Shown: positions 1 through 5,375 of the stretch, piece by piece
Layout of the letters: each line of letters begins with the position of its first letter
Position numbering within the stretch: the stretch's first letter is position 1
Assembly (NCBI GenBank): GCA_958445555.1
Contig: CAUCSW010000040.1
Coordinates: forward strand, 1-6,304
DNA: 6,304 nucleotides
Origin: an uncultured Clostridia bacterium
Lineage (GTDB): Bacteria; Bacillota; Clostridia; Oscillospirales; Acutalibacteraceae
Direction of reading: 5' to 3'
Notes under the pieces: generated by a model
What the model was told of the DNA's origin: nothing
Database searches by the model: none
What the model saw: the letters and a program-made list of their open reading frames with translations, nothing else
Made by a program: the position numbers and the translations under genes

Positions 1-786
1 CGCTATTACCGAAGCTTAAAAAAATACACCGATGCGGCAAAGCGCGATTCACTGCCGCTTTGGGTGACAAACCTTGCAGTTCCCCATTTTCAGTACACCG
101 AACCGACTCTCGACGATTTCAGATGGCAGTTAAACACAACAATTGCTTCGGGTGCCTCCTGCGTCTGGTGGTTTTTCCTCTACTTGCGTTTGCCGCGTGT
201 TAATTACCGCATGGCTCCGATAGATGAAAAAGGCAACCGAACAAAAGGGTATGAGAATCTGGCCATGGTGCAGAACACATTTCAAAATCAGTTCGGCAGC
301 CTTTTCACGCATCTGATTCATGATGAAACATACCACACTCTCATAACCTTCGGCGGATACCCGAGATTCGAATATAAAACACATAAATACCTTAAAAATG
401 TTACATCCGACAGCAGAATTCCGGGTCTTGTTTCTTTCTTCCACACCGAGAACGGCGACGAATATATGGCATTCGTAAATAATTCCCGGACGGAGAGCGG
501 TATGTTTACATTTAAATTTACAGACCGTGTGAAGGAAATCTACAGGGTCGCCTATACAAATTGCGGACAGGTAATGCCGACGGGAAGTTTTATAGGAAAC
601 GACAAGGATGCACCGACAAGCAAAGATGTAATGTATCCCGTTATCAAAACGGAAAACGGCAGCTATGAAATAAATTGCCGCAAAAACGACAATGCCAACT
701 GTTTCTGCGAAAAGAACGGAGAAATTCAGAACTCTGCTTGGCTGGCACCCGGACAAATGGAAGTGTTCAGAGTCGTTTTAAAATAA
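1..786 (+). CDS. Glycoside hydrolase-like protein, C-terminal part (5' end outside window)
   Basis: The reading frame is open from the first base, giving 261 visible residues before TAA at 784-786. The GTG at 64 is an internal Val, because the frame and the similarity continue upstream of it. The fragment opens with the end of a TIM barrel. A segment reading 'LPLWVTNLAVPHFQYTEP' is followed at about residues 44-61 by LNTTIASGASCVWWFFLY, which fits the late barrel strand of GH42-like hydrolases, where a 'lAyGa..i.yF.Y' pattern is usual. The 'APIDEKGNRT' segment matches the typical '.P.d..G..T..y' turn that follows it in such enzymes. The rest looks like a beta-sandwich ending in 'APGQMEVFRVVLK', a common C-terminal style for these proteins. 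The catalytic residues would lie mostly upstream of the window. It probably acts on an oligosaccharide or glycoside, but the substrate and exact family are not determinable. The downstream hydrolase-like gene follows after 43 bp. Confidence 0.65.
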   Translation, partial: RYYRSLKKYTDAAKRDSLPLWVTNLAVPHFQYTEPTLDDFRWQLNTTIASGASCVWWFFLYLRLPRVNYRMAPIDEKGNRTKGYENLAMVQNTFQNQFGSLFTHLIHDETYHTLITFGGYPRFEYKTHKYLKNVTSDSRIPGLVSFFHTENGDEYMAFVNNSRTESGMFTFKFTDRVKEIYRVAYTNCGQVMPTGSFIGNDKDAPTSKDVMYPVIKTENGSYEINCRKNDNANCFCEKNGEIQNSAWLAPGQMEVFRVVLK

Positions 787-829
787 TTCGTCAGGCTAAA
801 AAAGCAATGATTTCAGGAGGAAAAACACT

Positions 830-1861
830 ATGTCAATCAAGCATACGGCAGTCAGCTATTACGGAATCAACTATGCAGAGCACGCAGCTGCAGACTTTAA
901 GGAGATGGCCGAGCACGGCTGTGACACCGTAATACTCGCGATCACCGAATTTGATATCGATTTTTGGTTTCCCAACATCAACAGCATTGTAAAAGCCGCT
1001 CACGATGCGGGCTTGAGAGTCCTTGCCGACACTTGGGGTATAGGCAAATATTTCGGCGGTGAGCAGGTAAGCCTGTTTTTACAGAATAACATTCATCATC
1101 GCCAGGTTTCTGCCTATACCGGAGAGGTTTTAAACGCCGCCTGCTTTAACACCAATTCGTTCCGTGATTATTTTACCGGCATTTGTATGAAGCTTGCCAA
1201 AAGCACCGATGTTGACGGCTTTTTCTGGGATGAGCCGCACTATGCATATCCCAAGTCATACGCATCGATAACAGGCGGTGCGGGAGACGACTGGGCCTGC
1301 CGCTGCCCCGAGTGCATGAAAAAGTTTGAAGACTACTACGGCTATGAAATGCCGAAGTTTATGAACGATGATGTAAAGCAATTCCGTTGGCGCGAGGCGC
1401 TGAAAACCTTGAGTGACTGCTCAAAGGCTCTTAAGGAGTACAATCCGAATCTTGAGATTACATGCTGCGTTCACGCCACACTTAACAGCTACTATGTTAC
1501 CGAGCTCCGCGGATATGACAATTGGGATATGGTTGCTTCATGCCCGTATTTTGATGTTTTTTCAACCACGATCATCAACTGGAGCTTACCCGAAAGCTTT
1601 TTCAGAGAAATTACAGAGCGCACGGTTGCCATGGCAAAAAAGTACGGCAAGCAGAGCGAGCGATGGCTTATGGGATACAACAAGCGTCCCGATGATTTTT
1701 CACAGATAGACAAAGTTGTTGATATGTATGAAGAGCTCGGTGTTGACAGGCTCGCAACATGGACATACCGCGGCGGGTACGGGACAAGCGTAGCCGCAAA
1801 GGATCCTATCGAGTTATGGGACAATATCGGCAGAAATTACCGACGCGTATTAAAGAAATGA
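830..1861 (+). CDS. Putative TIM-barrel glycoside hydrolase-like protein
   Basis: This 343-aa protein starts at ATG 830 with AGGAGG at 815-820, nine bases upstream. There is no signal peptide, so it is predicted to be cytoplasmic. The N-terminus (SYYGINYAEHAAADFKEMAEHGCDTV) and the later 'AHDAGLRVLADTWG' fit alternating strands and helices of a (beta/alpha)8 barrel. The segment VDGFFWDEPHY places D134 and E135 at a strand end, the usual place for an acid/base Glu in such barrels. It is followed by C157-R-C159-P-E-C162 and 'KKFEDYYGYEMP', a short Cys-containing segment seen in many uncharacterised glycosidase-like barrels. Further strand ends are 'ITCCVHAT', 'VASCPYFDVF', 'RWLMGYN' and 'LATWTYRGGYG'. 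I do not recognise a CAZy family with confidence. It probably belongs to the same catabolic operon as the upstream hydrolase fragment. Its C-terminus (NYRRVLKK) looks natural. Confidence 0.6.
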   Translation: MSIKHTAVSYYGINYAEHAAADFKEMAEHGCDTVILAITEFDIDFWFPNINSIVKAAHDAGLRVLADTWGIGKYFGGEQVSLFLQNNIHHRQVSAYTGEVLNAACFNTNSFRDYFTGICMKLAKSTDVDGFFWDEPHYAYPKSYASITGGAGDDWACRCPECMKKFEDYYGYEMPKFMNDDVKQFRWREALKTLSDCSKALKEYNPNLEITCCVHATLNSYYVTELRGYDNWDMVASCPYFDVFSTTIINWSLPESFFREITERTVAMAKKYGKQSERWLMGYNKRPDDFSQIDKVVDMYEELGVDRLATWTYRGGYGTSVAAKDPIELWDNIGRNYRRVLKK

Positions 1862-1863
1862 TC

Positions 1864-1935
1864 CCGACCGCGGCACAAAGTCACTCTGCTGCACCCCCCA
1901 AACGTGCGGTCGGCAGTCCGAACCGCGGCACGACC
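1864..1935 (+). promoter_or_regulatory. GC-rich intergenic element with competing hairpins
   Basis: The gap between the barrel gene and the SIS gene starts with about 75 GC-rich bases and then turns AT-rich from about 1950. CCGACCGC (1864-1871) is perfectly complementary to GCGGTCGG (1906-1913). The same GCGGTCGG can instead pair with CCG-A-ACCGC (1918-1926, one bulged A) across a 4-base loop. The left and right partners are near copies: CCGACCGCGGCAC at 1864-1876 and CCGAACCGCGGCAC at 1918-1931. The two foldings exclude each other, which would suit an attenuator-like or RNA-processing element. No T-run follows, so neither is a standard intrinsic terminator. I recognise no known riboswitch, and function is only inferred. 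Confidence 0.3.
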
Positions 1936-1987
1936 GACGACTTAAAGGCAAGCTCGTAAGATACATAAATGATAAAATAATATGGAC

Positions 1988-1992
1988 GGAGG
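1988..1992 (+). promoter_or_regulatory. Ribosome binding site (GGAGG) fixing the TTG start of the SIS gene
   Basis: GGAGG lies eight bases before TTG at 2001. It supports the TTG start because the nearby ATGs at 1970 and 1982 are in another frame. Confidence 0.75.
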
Positions 1993-2000
1993 CAAAGATC

Positions 2001-2750
2001 TTGAACGATTTCGGATATTACAAAAGGATAATTGAAAATCTTGAAGAGATAAACGCAAAACAAGGTGACAACATAATAAAGGCGGGCGCTTTAATGGCTG
2101 ACGCGATTGCCGACGACCGCCTCATCAGTGTTTACGGAGGCGGCGGACACACCACCCTACCCGTCGGCGAAATGTTTTTCAGAGCAGGCGGATTGGCGTG
2201 TATAAACCCCGTTATGGAAACGGGGCTGTCGGTTTTTAACCAAGCTCTTAAGTATCTTGAACTTGAAAGAACCGTTAATTACGGCGGTTCGATAATGAGG
2301 TACTACGACCTTAAAAAGGATGATGTGCTGATTATTTTCCATAATATAGGCATTAATCCGGCAACAATAGACGCAGCTATGGAAGCAAAGAAAAACGGTG
2401 TCAAGATAATAGCGGTTTCAAGCAGCTATTGGCAGACACAAATGCCGGCAGATCATTTTATCCGTCATCCGAGCGGAAAAAATCTGTTCGATTTTGCCGA
2501 TGTCTGCATAGATGACTACAACCCCGTAGGAGATGCCGTCGTTAATGTTCCCGGGCTTGACACTCCGATAGCCCCTGTGTCGAACATAGTCGATTTTTAT
2601 ATTGCGCATCTGCTGGAAATCGAATGTGTAAGGCAGTGCGTTGAAAGAGGCATAACGCCGCCGGTTTGGTCAAGCGCAAATACACCCGGCGGAGATGAAA
2701 AGAACGCTGCTTACCTTGAAAAATACAGACCGCGCGTTAAAATGCTCTAA
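2001..2750 (+). CDS. SIS-domain sugar isomerase-like protein (UPF0309 type)
   Basis: This 249-aa protein starts at TTG 2001, supported by GGAGG at 1988-1992. It is a single SIS (sugar isomerase) domain, the fold that binds phosphosugars in GlmS, GmhA and related enzymes. Length and landmarks match the UPF0309 group of stand-alone SIS proteins: FFRAGGL near residue 60, H156-P-S-G-K followed by LFDFADVCIDDYNPVGDAVV, and the C-terminal SANTPGGDEKNAAYLEKYRPRV. Two loops differ from the family pattern as I know it. The usual GSGHS is G46-G-G-G49-H50-T-T, and the usual SNSG is H114-N-I-G117, so Ser residues that normally hold the phosphate are missing from both. It may therefore bind an unphosphorylated or otherwise unusual sugar, or act as a non-catalytic sensor. 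The next gene starts 11 bases downstream, indicating co-transcription. The fold assignment is firm; the reaction is unknown. Confidence 0.88.
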   Translation: MNDFGYYKRIIENLEEINAKQGDNIIKAGALMADAIADDRLISVYGGGGHTTLPVGEMFFRAGGLACINPVMETGLSVFNQALKYLELERTVNYGGSIMRYYDLKKDDVLIIFHNIGINPATIDAAMEAKKNGVKIIAVSSSYWQTQMPADHFIRHPSGKNLFDFADVCIDDYNPVGDAVVNVPGLDTPIAPVSNIVDFYIAHLLEIECVRQCVERGITPPVWSSANTPGGDEKNAAYLEKYRPRVKML

Positions 2751-2761
2751 GGAGAAAAAAC

Positions 2762-3457
2762 ATGGATGTATTACAGGAAAAACTTGATAGCCTGACAGAT
2801 AAATATTCCATTGAAAGCAAACCCATCCTAACGGACAGAAGCACGGTTATTATTGATGATAACGAGTTCCCTCTCCTGCCGCACAGATTTGAAAGAAGAT
2901 TTATTGAACTGAAGAAGACGGTACAGGACGGCACGCTTGTCGGTATAAGTGTGATGCGTGTTGCACGAATTGTTGAAAAGGGCTCCGATATTTTCAGTGA
3001 ACTTTACCGCGAACTCGATCTGTGCAGATATATATTGGGTAAAGAAATAACGGCTGTCACGGCAATGCAGAACGGCGATGTCCTTAATGTTATTGCAACT
3101 GCGGAAGAAGGTATTGTGTGTACTGTTGAAATCTCCGCAACACTTGCCGAAGGAGAAACGCCCAAGGATAAGCATGAAATAATTTCACAGCGCGGCATCG
3201 CCTGTGACATAGTGGTAGATGCGCAGTTAAAGCAGGATTCCATCTATGTTTTCGGAGAGAACAACAAAAAATTCACCGACACGGATTTTGAGCTTTACGG
3301 CTTGTCGGCAGACGAAGTCGCAATCGTCCGCTCGGCATTTGCTTTGGCGCGTAACAACGACTTGGGCAAGGAATTCAAGGCAGCCGATAAGGCACTCAAC
3401 ACTTTGACCGACAAGGTGAAAATGTCTGTCAAATCAGGCGAAAGACAGGTGATCTGA
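2762..3457 (+). CDS. Rossmann-less Gfo/Idh/MocA C-terminal-domain-like protein, copy 1
   Basis: This 231-aa protein starts at ATG 2762, with AGGAG at 2750-2754. It has no signal peptide, membrane segment or dinucleotide-binding fold. From about residue 45 it resembles, by eye, the part of Gfo/Idh/MocA oxidoreductases that follows the Rossmann domain. 'FIELKKTVQDGTLVGISVM' is like the 'elkelidsGeiG.i..v' segment. 'ELDLCRYILGKEITAVTA' is like 'diDlarwllG.e...V.a'. 'GIVCTVEIS' and the following 'HEIISQRG' are like the late beta-sheet and '.e..G..G' turn. At the usual H-x-x-D motif it has R83 and D86, and the preceding Asp position is S79, so independent catalysis is unlikely. A paralogue of nearly the same length lies at 4677-5369; both carry a [FY]TDxDxxLYGL motif starting at residue 171. 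The stop is one base before the next start, implying translational coupling and perhaps a heteromeric complex. The family link is inferred without a profile search. Confidence 0.7.
   Translation: MDVLQEKLDSLTDKYSIESKPILTDRSTVIIDDNEFPLLPHRFERRFIELKKTVQDGTLVGISVMRVARIVEKGSDIFSELYRELDLCRYILGKEITAVTAMQNGDVLNVIATAEEGIVCTVEISATLAEGETPKDKHEIISQRGIACDIVVDAQLKQDSIYVFGENNKKFTDTDFELYGLSADEVAIVRSAFALARNNDLGKEFKAADKALNTLTDKVKMSVKSGERQVI
3447..3454 (+). promoter_or_regulatory. Ribosome binding site AGGTGATC inside the preceding gene
   Basis: AGGTGATC is fully complementary to the 3' tail of bacterial 16S rRNA and sits four bases before GTG 3459. It lies inside the last codons of the upstream gene. It supports the GTG start over ATG 3480, which would remove the first beta strand, and it favours coupled translation. 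Confidence 0.7.
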
Positions 3458-3458
3458 A

Positions 3459-4538
3459 GTGAAACCGTTAAAAATTGCAATGATGAGTATGACGCACGGC
3501 CACACCCGTAAGTACTATCAGGTATTAAAAGAGAATCCGAAACTTGATTGGGTTGCCGTTTCAACCGCAAACGACGAAGTCAGGGAGATATTCTTAAACA
3601 GCGTTGACGGTATTCCCTGCTACGACAGCGATGCTCAAATGCTGGATGCGCACCCGGAAATCGAGGCGGTGGTGCTGGCAAGCGAAAACAGTGATCATCT
3701 GCGTCAGATGAAGCTTTGTGCCGAGCGCGGAATACACATTCTTTCAATGAAGATTCCGACATTTGACATGGATGAATATGACGAAATGACAGAGCTTGTC
3801 GACAAAAGCGGCGTGGTTTGCCAAATTGAGCTTGAAATGCATTACAATCCTGTTATCGCAAGAATGAAAGAGCTTGTAAAAAACAACGAAATCGGAAAAA
3901 TCAAATCATTTAACGCCACCAACATAACACTTTCCCCCGTTTGGGCCTTCCCATGGCAGGGCGTTCCCGAAAAAAGCTACGGCAAACGCGTTCCGATTAA
4001 AGAGGGAGATCCCCGTTTTCGCGGCGGAGCGCTTTGCGATCATCCTCATATTTTTGATATGATAAGGCATATGACGGAAAGCGAGTTTGACTGTATTTAT
4101 GCCGAAGTAGCACCGAATATCCGTCCCGACATCGAGGAAGAAGATATGCTTTCGGTTATAGGCAGAATGAAAAACGGTACCGTTTTTTCGCTTGATCCCT
4201 CGTGGTCAAAAATGGAAGAGCGTCTTAAGGTTCCCGGACCCGGCTGGGAAGTTTTCCCGAAGCGCATGGAAGTCAACATTACGCTGAACGGCGAAAAAGG
4301 AACCGTTATGGCTGACTGTTTCGGTCCGAATGTGTACCACAACGGCTGTCCCAACGACAGATACACCGTACAGTATACTTATTTCGACGAATGGGTAGGA
4401 CTTATCGACGAGTTTGTTGACAATATCAGAAATCATAAAACGCCACTTATCAATCTCAAATGGCATAAAAAGACCATAGAAGCCATGAATGCCGTATATG
4501 ACAGCATTTCTTCGGGAAAAGTCATCAAGCTTAACTGA
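3459..4538 (+). CDS. Gfo/Idh/MocA-family NAD(P)-dependent oxidoreductase, copy 1
   Basis: This 359-aa protein is of normal family length and starts at GTG 3459. Such enzymes oxidise or reduce a sugar or cyclitol hydroxyl with NAD(P), or use transient oxidation in glycoside cleavage. Residues 1-120 form the Rossmann domain, with 'EAVVLASENSDHLRQMKLCAERG' and M97-K98-I-P100 at the site of the usual E-K-P motif; K98 is the expected active-site Lys. The cofactor loop lacks G-x-G-x-x-G and reads S10-M-T-H13-G-H15-T-R17. Residues from 125 on are the substrate domain, with G189-G-A-L-C-D194-H-P-H197-I-F-D200; H197 and D200 fit the catalytic H-x-x-D. Later motifs are 'GTVFSLDPSWS', 'GPGWEVFPKR' and the family-typical ending 'IEAMNAVYDSISSGKVIKL'. 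It is coupled to the 231-aa partner gene and is paralogous to 5376-6304. The substrate is unknown. Confidence 0.9.
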   Translation: MKPLKIAMMSMTHGHTRKYYQVLKENPKLDWVAVSTANDEVREIFLNSVDGIPCYDSDAQMLDAHPEIEAVVLASENSDHLRQMKLCAERGIHILSMKIPTFDMDEYDEMTELVDKSGVVCQIELEMHYNPVIARMKELVKNNEIGKIKSFNATNITLSPVWAFPWQGVPEKSYGKRVPIKEGDPRFRGGALCDHPHIFDMIRHMTESEFDCIYAEVAPNIRPDIEEEDMLSVIGRMKNGTVFSLDPSWSKMEERLKVPGPGWEVFPKRMEVNITLNGEKGTVMADCFGPNVYHNGCPNDRYTVQYTYFDEWVGLIDEFVDNIRNHKTPLINLKWHKKTIEAMNAVYDSISSGKVIKLN

Positions 4539-4542
4539 CAGT

Positions 4543-4594
4543 GTGCCTGCTCCATCTTTATTACGCTTAAGCAAATTAAAGGTGAGGCAGGCAC
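4543..4594. repeat. 52-bp imperfect palindrome in the gap between the two modules
   Basis: The element is symmetric about GCTTAAGC (4565-4572), with 22-base arms on each side. The outer eight bases are perfect: GTGCCTGC (4543-4550) against GCAGGCAC (4587-4594). A further five (CTTTA 4556-4560 with TAAAG 4577-4581) also match. As RNA, 16 of 22 arm positions form Watson-Crick pairs and two more form G-U pairs. It begins four bases after the stop of the oxidoreductase gene. No T-run follows on either side, so it is not a classic intrinsic terminator. It could be a REP-like or miniature mobile element, an mRNA-stabilising hairpin or a bidirectional fold. Which of these is correct cannot be decided from one copy. 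Confidence 0.6.
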
Positions 4595-4663
4595 CGTTAT
4601 AATTAACTCAGACGAATTTTGATACTCTTGAGTACAAGCCTCATGAAATTTTCAATCCGATAA

Positions 4664-4669
4664 AGGAGG
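4664..4669 (+). promoter_or_regulatory. Ribosome binding site (AGGAGG) fixing the TTG start at 4677
   Basis: A perfect AGGAGG lies seven bases before TTG 4677 with no competing in-frame ATG nearby. The fully consensus site suggests strong, independent initiation of the second module after the 138-bp gap. Confidence 0.8.
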
Positions 4670-4676
4670 AAGCGTT

Positions 4677-5369
4677 TTGCCGATTACAACAATAAGTGAA
4701 GGAGTTCATAAGCTTTTTGCCTCACACAACGAAAAATGTCCGCCGTTCACATTGAAGTTCGGAGAGTTGTTTGATACGGTTTCGAAAGACGGCAGCGACA
4801 TACCCGTATTCCGTTACAAATACTATAACAAATTTATAGGTATGCACGATCTCGATCTCCTCGGAACGCCGTGTGCCCTGACCGTGACTTCGATCGATAC
4901 CGAGCCTGTAGAAAGAATACTTTTTCGCGAACTTTATGTCGCCGAATACCTGTTAAATTCCGAAGTCGAGAATATCACCGCTTACAGAAACAAAAACAGT
5001 GCGAACCTGATAGTCGGTTTCCGTAATAAGGCCAAGGCTCATATGCAAATACATTCCGCCGTATGCGGAGAACCGCAATTCAGACACGAGTTGTTTACCA
5101 CCGAAGGCTTCGTGAGCGACCGCGTGGTCGACACCGTCACGGTGCAGCATGCATTGAATGTCTACACTGAAAAGGGCTGCGAAACTTACACCGATGCGGA
5201 TATGTCGCTTTACGGCTTAACGACGGTCGAACAGGAATATGTTTACGCGATATATGATATTTTCAATGACGAAAATACCGAACCGCTCATCGCAGCCGCA
5301 AAAAGACTTGAAGAGGCGACCGTTTCGGCGCTGAACAACGGAACCTATTATAACGGAAGGGAGTCGTAA
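4677..5369 (+). CDS. Rossmann-less Gfo/Idh/MocA C-terminal-domain-like protein, copy 2
   Basis: This 230-aa protein starts at TTG 4677 behind AGGAGG and is soluble with no signal peptide. It is a diverged paralogue of the 231-aa protein at 2762-3457. Both have a RELY/RELD segment followed by an 'EYLLNSE' or 'RYILGKE' helix, a hydrophobic beta stretch (here 'ANLIVGF', 'HMQIHSA'), and 'YTDADMSLYGL' at residue 171, the same position as in copy 1. Aligned by eye with the substrate domain of Gfo/Idh/MocA enzymes, the catalytic His position is R84 and the later Asp is Y87, so it has kept even fewer active-site residues than copy 1. There is no nucleotide-binding domain. Six bases separate its stop from the next oxidoreductase, repeating the gene order of module 1. 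It may be a partner subunit or a binding/chaperone protein for that enzyme. Sequence drift from copy 1 suggests a different ligand or partner. Confidence 0.68.
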   Translation: MPITTISEGVHKLFASHNEKCPPFTLKFGELFDTVSKDGSDIPVFRYKYYNKFIGMHDLDLLGTPCALTVTSIDTEPVERILFRELYVAEYLLNSEVENITAYRNKNSANLIVGFRNKAKAHMQIHSAVCGEPQFRHELFTTEGFVSDRVVDTVTVQHALNVYTEKGCETYTDADMSLYGLTTVEQEYVYAIYDIFNDENTEPLIAAAKRLEEATVSALNNGTYYNGRES

Positions 5370-5375
5370 CTGTAT

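Noticed and set aside
130..756. Long open frame on the minus strand opposite the first gene
   Set aside because: It lies entirely opposite the hydrolase fragment, has no recognisable domain, and its protein is Cys- and Phe-rich in the manner of an antisense shadow.
1862..1942. Possible frameshifted extension of the barrel gene into the GC-rich gap
   Set aside because: The gene ends with a natural-looking C-terminus, and the conceptual translation after the stop shows no family-like sequence.
2762..3457. The small protein as a decayed remnant of an oxidoreductase
   Set aside because: It is an intact frame with its own ribosome binding site and start, and an equally intact paralogue of nearly the same length exists at 4677-5369.
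4543..4600. Palindrome as a Rho-independent terminator
   Set aside because: No run of T residues follows the stem on either strand.
4598..4603. Perfect TATAAT as a promoter -10 for the second module
   Set aside because: No TTGACA-like box is found 16-18 bases upstream and there is no extended -10, so an AT-rich chance match is equally likely.
4623..4634. TACTC-TT-GAGTA inverted repeat as an operator
   Set aside because: It is only five base pairs per half and has no second copy or recognised regulator motif in the window.
4642..4662. Six-codon leader peptide starting at ATG 4642
   Set aside because: There is no ribosome binding site in front of it and no codon bias suggesting attenuation control.
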